The notes beneath the pieces were generated by a model that worked only from the letters and a program-made list of their open reading frames with translations, had not been told where the DNA came from and searched no databases. 11,361 bases of DNA from Pseudomonadota bacterium (lineage in GTDB: Bacteria; BMS3Abin14): assembly GCA_016937135.1 (NCBI GenBank), contig JAFGWO010000165.1, positions 1 to 11,361 on the forward strand, in the 5' to 3' direction. Within the stretch, counting starts at the first letter, position 1. Each line of letters begins with the position of its first letter. The translations under genes and the position numbers were made by a program. This document shows positions 7,495 through 11,361 of this stretch, in pieces.

Positions 7495-7643
7495 GGGTCG
7501 CCAAAAGTCCATGCGGGACTTTCGGCTCCACGGAAAGGTAAAAACGGGGTTTTCCCTTTCCTCACGGATCCATGACGTGAGGGCCAATCATGGATCCGGG
7601 CGGCCCTTACCCGGGCCGCGTTGACGGCTTTTGGAAAAGCCAT
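7495..7643 (+). repeat. Intergenic hairpin-rich repeat, copy B
   Basis: Same architecture as copy A. Hairpin 1: CCAAAAGTCC (7501-7510) against GGGACTTTCGG (7515-7525), with one mismatch. Next comes a GGAAAGG...CCCTTTCC stem. Hairpin 3 is GGATCCATGA (7566-7575) against TCATGGATCC (7588-7597), perfect. Hairpin 4 is GCGGCCC (7600-7606) against GGGCCGC (7613-7619), perfect. The last hairpin is GGCTTTT (7626-7632) against AAAAGCC (7635-7641). The stem sequences of hairpins 3 and 4 differ from those in A and C, yet pairing is kept. The copy begins immediately after the truncated DUF488 frame. Confidence 0.85.
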
Positions 7644-7654
7644 CCGCTTTGCGG

Positions 7655-7805
7655 GGGTCGCCAAAAGTCCATGCGGGACTTTCGGCTCCACGGAAAGGTA
7701 AAAACGGGGTTTTCCCTTTACTCACGGATCAAGGACTCACAACCTAAGTCCTTGATCCGGGCGCCCCGCGCGGGGCGCGTTGATGATTTTTTGCGAGGTC
7801 ATCAA
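7655..7805 (+). repeat. Intergenic hairpin-rich repeat, copy C
   Basis: The first 76 bases (7655-7730) repeat 7495-7570 with a single mismatch (A at 7720 for C at 7560). The rest instead resembles copy A. Hairpin 3 is GGATCAAGGACT (7726-7737) against AGTCCTTGATCC (7747-7758), a perfect 12-bp stem. Hairpin 4 is the 18-bp palindrome GCGCCCCGCGCGGGGCGC (7761-7778). The closing stem is TTGATGA (7780-7786) against TCATCAA (7799-7805). It ends 36 bp before the cupin start and could sit in that gene's 5' leader. Confidence 0.87.
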
Positions 7806-7840
7806 TCTTTAAGGAAAAAACGTTTCAAAGGAGAGAAAGC

Positions 7841-8179
7841 ATGAAAACCGTTGATGCCAGAACAGTACCGCCCATGGAGAATCCCCACGGGGTCAAGGCG
7901 AGCCGGATCTATGACACGCCCCATGCCCAGGTCGTCCACATAACCCTGGAGCCCGGCCAGTCCCTCAAGAGGCATGTCACCCCTGTGGACGTGTTTTTTT
8001 ACGTTGTGGAAGGTACCGGCGTGGTCGAGATCGGGGATGAGAAAAAAGAGGTGGGGCCCGACACCCTCATCGACAGCCCGGCGAAGATCCCGCACTGCTG
8101 GTACAATGAAGGGGATTCGGTTTTGAGGTTCCTGGTTGCCAAGGTTCCCCGTCCGGTGGAATCGACGAAACTGATCTAA
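7841..8179 (+). CDS. Small single-domain cupin protein
   Basis: A 112-aa cytoplasmic beta-barrel of the cupin_2 type. The ATG follows AAAGGAGAG at good spacing. Cupin motif 1 is at 39-58 (G39, His45, Asp50, ending YVVEG) and motif 2 at 72-89 (G72, Pro84, His85, Asn89). The usual H-x-H of motif 1 is H-V-T, and the following Glu is replaced by Asp50. Of the usual four metal ligands, His45 and His85 are kept and Asp50 may substitute. Metal binding is therefore possible but altered. Small cupins of this type serve as sugar or metabolite binding proteins, isomerases or dioxygenases; the sequence does not say which. It is 21 bp upstream of the ATPase gene in the same direction, so they may share a transcript. 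Confidence 0.85.
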   Translation: MKTVDARTVPPMENPHGVKASRIYDTPHAQVVHITLEPGQSLKRHVTPVDVFFYVVEGTGVVEIGDEKKEVGPDTLIDSPAKIPHCWYNEGDSVLRFLVAKVPRPVESTKLI

Positions 8180-8200
8180 CCCTCTTTCCGGCAGGAAGGA

Positions 8201-9442
8201 ATGGGAAAAAAGCCGATGCCCAGACTTCAGGATCTTCTTCAGACCTGGATAAAAATTTTCCTCAAACGCGGGCCTGAGTCCGAAAGTCCTCAGGAAGGCA
8301 CGCTGAGCCTGGATACCCTGCCTTCCCTCGAGGAAATTTTAAAAGGCCCGGACGCCCTTCCTCCGGACTGCCTCAGATTTTTTCTCCCGGCCCCCCTCGA
8401 GGATGAAGGGCTCCTCCTCGGGAGGGAAAGTGAGATGGAGCGCCTGAAGGCGGCTTTGAAGGCGTGGGAGGGGGGGCGCCCTGAAGCCGTCGCCCTCGTC
8501 GGTCCCCAGGGAGCGGGTAAAACCAGCCTGGCCAACTGCCTCCTGGGGCATTATCCCGGTGACTGGCGGATTCTCCGCTCGGTTATCCGGAAACGGTTGT
8601 CTACCGAGGAGTCGGTGCTGGGGTTTTTCAACGGTCTTTTCGATCTCGATCCGCCCGCGGCTGATGCCGGGACCCTTATGGAAAGACTGGTCAAGGCAGA
8701 GCCCCGCATTGTCCTGGTTGAGAGCGGACATAATGCGCTGCTCCGGGTTCTGGGAAGCCAGAAGGCCGCGGAGCTCTTCTTTTACATTCTTTTGGGTACC
8801 CGCGGACGGCATTTCTGGCTCCTGACTTTCCGCGACCTGGCCTGGGGCAATATGGATCGGCAACTCGGGATAGCGCGATGTTTTTCCCAGGTGGTGCGTG
8901 TGGAACCCCTTTCCGAAGACACCCTGCAGGATGCCCTCAACCTGAGAATAGCAGGCTCCGGACTGAAGCCTTTTTTCTACACGTCGCAGGAAAAATCCAT
9001 CCAGGCCCGGAAGGGCCCGGAGGAGGATAACCGGGAAGGAGAACAGGCTTTCTTCAAGGGGGTGTTGGCCAATACCGGCAGGAACCTTTTCGCCGCCCTC
9101 TACTTCCTTCTCCTCTGCTCGCGTTATGATGCCCAAACATCCTCGATGGTCCTCTGGGCCCCCGAGCATCTTGATCTGTCCTTTGTCAAGGGAATGGAAA
9201 AGTTCATCCTCCTTTCCCTCGCTGAGATCGCCGGCCATGGCTCCCTCACCAGAACCGAGCACGAACGGATCTTTCGGACGGACGGCCTCCGGACAGGGAT
9301 GATCTTTGGATTTCTCGAACTGGCGGGGCTTGTCGGCGCTGTGCCAGGTGAGCATGAGGAAAGCGAGAGGCCTTTTGAAATCTCCCCTATAGTCCACCAC
9401 GCGGTCACCACAGCGCTGGAAAAGATCAACATGATCTACTGA
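8201..9442 (+). CDS. P-loop ATPase, ORC/STAND-like, paired with MscS gene
   Basis: A 413-aa protein without signal peptide. After a polar leader (1-70) it has LGRESEMERL (73-82), the box seen before the P-loop in ORC/Cdc6- and STAND-type ATPases, then Walker A GPQGAGKTS (101-109). The Walker B position reads IVLVES (170-175), with Glu where Asp is usual and Ser where the catalytic Glu/Asp is usual. LLTFRDL (207-213) fits sensor 1, and VEPLSEDTLQDAL (234-246) fits the start of the lid. The C-terminal part (about 330-405) could be a winged helix. The frame starts MGKKPM after GGAAGGA. It ends 25 bp before the channel gene, with a ribosome site between, so co-transcription is likely. Nucleotide binding is likely, hydrolysis uncertain, function unknown. 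Confidence 0.75.
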   Translation: MGKKPMPRLQDLLQTWIKIFLKRGPESESPQEGTLSLDTLPSLEEILKGPDALPPDCLRFFLPAPLEDEGLLLGRESEMERLKAALKAWEGGRPEAVALVGPQGAGKTSLANCLLGHYPGDWRILRSVIRKRLSTEESVLGFFNGLFDLDPPAADAGTLMERLVKAEPRIVLVESGHNALLRVLGSQKAAELFFYILLGTRGRHFWLLTFRDLAWGNMDRQLGIARCFSQVVRVEPLSEDTLQDALNLRIAGSGLKPFFYTSQEKSIQARKGPEEDNREGEQAFFKGVLANTGRNLFAALYFLLLCSRYDAQTSSMVLWAPEHLDLSFVKGMEKFILLSLAEIAGHGSLTRTEHERIFRTDGLRTGMIFGFLELAGLVGAVPGEHEESERPFEISPIVHHAVTTALEKINMIY

Positions 9443-9467
9443 AACAGCCTCGAAAAGGAGTGAAAAA

Positions 9468-10277
9468 GTGAAGGAGGAAATGGTCAGATCCATCCATGAG
9501 ATGCTGAACCTGGAGGTCTTCCTTGTCACCCTTTCGATCATGGCCGCCACCTGGCTGGTCCTTTTAGGGGTCAACCGTCTTTTTGTGGTTTTGGCCGAAA
9601 AGTTCCCCCGTCATCGCGTCACCATCTCCAGCGCGTTCCCGGTCCTGCGGCTGGCCGTCTGGATCGCGGTCATCGTGTTCATCATTTCGGGTGTGATAGA
9701 GCCTGAAATGAGCACCCTTATCGCTCTCTCAGCCACCGCGGGCGTCGCCCTCGGGTTGGGGGCGCAGGAAACGGTCAAGGGTGCCCTGGCCGGGGTCCTC
9801 ATCCTCATCGAACGGCCCTTCCGGGTCGGTGACATGGTCCGGATAGATGCCCACTACGGGGAGGTGACGCGGATAGGCCTTAGAACGACATGGATCCACA
9901 CCTTCAACGACAGCACCGTCGCCGTCCCGAACAACATCCTTTTTGACCGGGCCGTGGTCAATTCCAACAGCGGGTCCATCGTGGAGCTTGTGGCGGTAAA
10001 GTTCTTTCTGCCCGCGGGCGTTGCCGTCCGGAAAGTGAAGGATCTCATGCTTGAAGCGGCGGCCTGTTCCCCTTACGTCTACCGGAAAAACCCCCTGCAG
10101 GTGCTGGTGGAGGATGAATATGACCGCGGATTCCTCACCGTTTTTACGGTCAAAGCCTACGTAATGGACGTCCGTTTCGAGCAGATGATGGCCAGCGACA
10201 TAACGGAGAGGGTAAAGGAGGGGCTTGCTGAGAGGGGCCTCCCCCGGGAGATCTATTCGGAACCGGCCATTGTCTGA
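9468..10277 (+). CDS. mscS: MscS-family mechanosensitive channel
   Basis: A 269-aa inner-membrane channel that opens under membrane tension to release solutes. It starts with GTG at 9468, seven bases after AAAGGAG; an ATG at 9480 has its GGAGG only two bases away and is less likely. Predicted helices lie at about 17-42, 56-78 and 82-115. The third contains the Gly/Ala-rich pore helix ATAGVALGLGAQETVKGALAG (about 89-109) and ends with ERPFRVGD (115-122). The beta domain GEVTRIGLRTTWIHTFND (131-148) and VAVPNNILFDRAVVN (151-165) follow, then the alpha/beta C-terminal domain. Length is close to that of E. coli MscS. It lies directly after the ATPase gene and converges with the cytochrome gene 38 bp away. 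Confidence 0.93.
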   Translation: MKEEMVRSIHEMLNLEVFLVTLSIMAATWLVLLGVNRLFVVLAEKFPRHRVTISSAFPVLRLAVWIAVIVFIISGVIEPEMSTLIALSATAGVALGLGAQETVKGALAGVLILIERPFRVGDMVRIDAHYGEVTRIGLRTTWIHTFNDSTVAVPNNILFDRAVVNSNSGSIVELVAVKFFLPAGVAVRKVKDLMLEAAACSPYVYRKNPLQVLVEDEYDRGFLTVFTVKAYVMDVRFEQMMASDITERVKEGLAERGLPREIYSEPAIV

Positions 10278-10315
10278 TCCTGCCAGGGGACCGTCCGGGT
10301 CCAGAGTCGGGGATT

Positions 10316-11361
10316 TTAAAATGCGATCGTGAGAGACTGAATCACCCAGAGAAGGAAAAGCACGGATCCCATCACGAGTCCCTGAACCTTCCATCCCTTT
10401 TTCAGCCGTCGGACCACCCAGATTTTACCAAAGTAGGCCAGAAGCAGGCCGAGACCGGCAAAGGGGTGGATGATAAAAATACCCTCGTGGAGCAGTCTTG
10501 CGGGGTCCATCCACGGGAAATGGAAGTAAAGGCACAAAAGGGCGAGAAAGATTCCGAGAGAGAAGGTGATCCAGGCGGACACCCTGTGGAACCCGATGGT
10601 CCTTTTTCTGTCGGTTCCCCCCCGGATGAAACCCCTGAGCATCAATCCCGTCAAAAAAGCGGCCAGCGCAGCCAGTATGCCGGCAAGGGTGAGACCTCTC
10701 TGCAGTCTCATGATCTTGGTATTCACGGTTATCCTGAGGTTGTGTATGTTGGCTCCAAAACCAGTCGCCCATTGTCTGGACTCAAACACGTGATGACAAG
10801 GGATGCATGAATATTCCACTGGCAGATGCCCCGGATTGAATCGGGTCTCCCCTGTGTTCCCGACTGGCGCAGGAAAGGGGGCATGGTGATCGATCCGAAA
10901 GAGGTGGCTCCTCAGATCGCCCAAAAACCTTTCCGGTTCTCCCTTTGCCACGATGCCTGCAGGAGGCATGTGGCAATCGAGGCAGGTGAGGCCGATCCTG
11001 TCCTTGAAGCTGCCTTCAAATAATTCGGCGACGTCGGCGTGGCATCTCCTGCAAACGTTTTCCGGATCGTTAGATTTCAGGGCGTGGGGATCATGGCATT
11101 CCACGCATTCCATTCCCTGGTGAGGGCTCGCGGTCAGCTGGTTGTACTCCGTGTAGGGAGCAAGGAACACACCGGTCATGGGAATCCTGCTCTCGGGCTC
11201 AAGGCTGTGGCACTTCCTGCAGGCGTTGCCTGTCCCGGAAAAAGGCGTCTCCCCTCCCGAGCCGGCGTGCCGGGTCCCTGTCCCGTGGCATTCCTCGCAT
11301 TGGACGCCGGGAAACGCCCACTTCCCCAGAATGCCCGGCAGGCCTTCCTGGTTTCCTCTGC
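10316..11361 (-). CDS. Multiheme cytochrome c with membrane b-type-like C-terminus, N-terminus outside window
   Basis: The frame is open from the window edge to a stop at 10316 (347 complete codons seen). An internal ATG at 11179 is not the start, because two heme motifs lie upstream in frame. Six CXXCH sites are visible (numbering from the first complete codon): CEECH 21-25, CRKCH 47-51, CVECH 85-89, CRRCH 103-107, CLDCH 126-130 and CIPCH 185-189. About four hydrophobic segments follow (roughly 222-244, 257-280, 290-315 and 325-345), with His at 258, 280, 291 and 298 near membrane boundaries. These could bind one or two b hemes. The layout suggests a quinol-linked electron conduit across the membrane with the c hemes on the outside. 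The N-terminus with signal peptide and perhaps more hemes is missing. Exact family is uncertain. Confidence 0.88.
   Translation of the reverse strand, partial: RGNQEGLPGILGKWAFPGVQCEECHGTGTRHAGSGGETPFSGTGNACRKCHSLEPESRIPMTGVFLAPYTEYNQLTASPHQGMECVECHDPHALKSNDPENVCRRCHADVAELFEGSFKDRIGLTCLDCHMPPAGIVAKGEPERFLGDLRSHLFRIDHHAPFPAPVGNTGETRFNPGHLPVEYSCIPCHHVFESRQWATGFGANIHNLRITVNTKIMRLQRGLTLAGILAALAAFLTGLMLRGFIRGGTDRKRTIGFHRVSAWITFSLGIFLALLCLYFHFPWMDPARLLHEGIFIIHPFAGLGLLLAYFGKIWVVRRLKKGWKVQGLVMGSVLFLLWVIQSLTIAF

Noticed and set aside
7337..7691. Minus-strand frames across the DUF488 fragment and repeats
   Set aside because: They translate the repeat units themselves (the same start appears in both tandem copies) and show no protein family features.
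7495..7805. CRISPR array or insertion sequence
   Set aside because: Only two tandem units of 160 bp with hairpin structure throughout; no short direct repeats with unique spacers, no cas genes and no transposase frame.
8339..9574. A 411-codon open frame on the minus strand across the ATPase and channel start
   Set aside because: It is antisense to two genes with clear motifs, and its translation shows no coherent domain; long antisense frames are common at this G+C.
10288..10302. Terminator between the MscS and cytochrome genes (GGACC/GGTCC hairpin)
   Set aside because: The stem is only 5 bp and there is no T-run directly after it on either strand, so it is not a convincing intrinsic terminator.

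Overview
The window reads as ordinary chromosome of a G+C-rich anaerobic or microaerobic bacterium. A flavodiiron protein, a small monoheme cytochrome c, a membrane-anchored multiheme c-type cytochrome and many intergenic hairpin repeats together suggest a Desulfobacterota (former Deltaproteobacteria)-like organism. That placement is an inference from gene content. There are no rRNA or tRNA genes, no transposase and no CRISPR array that I can see.

Layout. On the minus strand at the left edge, an sn-glycerol-1-phosphate dehydrogenase (AraM/EgsA type, 659-1984) is followed 14 bp later by the start of an iron(III)-type ABC substrate-binding protein that runs off the window (1-644). Upstream of the dehydrogenase is a hairpin-rich repeat (copy A, 2011-2160). 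A secreted monoheme cytochrome c (2440-2778, +) then converges on a MgtC/DUF4010-type membrane protein (2820-4061, -). A divergent promoter drives a small stand-alone glycogen-binding (CBM48) protein (4197-4466), whose transcript probably ends at a strong terminator at 4614-4642. Next come a CNNM/CorC-type CBS membrane protein (4719-6029), a flavodiiron protein (6132-7310) and, 5 bp after it, a DUF488 gene cut to 58 codons (7316-7492).

The DUF488 fragment ends exactly where a tandem pair of the same repeat begins (copies B and C, 7495-7805). Beyond the repeats lie a small cupin (7841-8179), then a probable two-gene operon of an ORC/STAND-like P-loop ATPase (8201-9442) and an MscS-type mechanosensitive channel (9468-10277). 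A multiheme cytochrome with a membrane C-terminus (10316-11361, -) leaves the right edge without its N-terminus.

How the parts may work together. The cytochromes and the flavodiiron protein fit respiratory electron transfer and O2/NO detoxification in an anaerobe. CNNM and MgtC/DUF4010 suggest divalent-cation or envelope homeostasis, and MscS an osmotic valve. The parts most worth follow-up are the three-copy structured repeat family, including one apparent mosaic copy and a truncated gene at its edge, and the ATPase-MscS pair, whose ATPase has an atypical Walker B.
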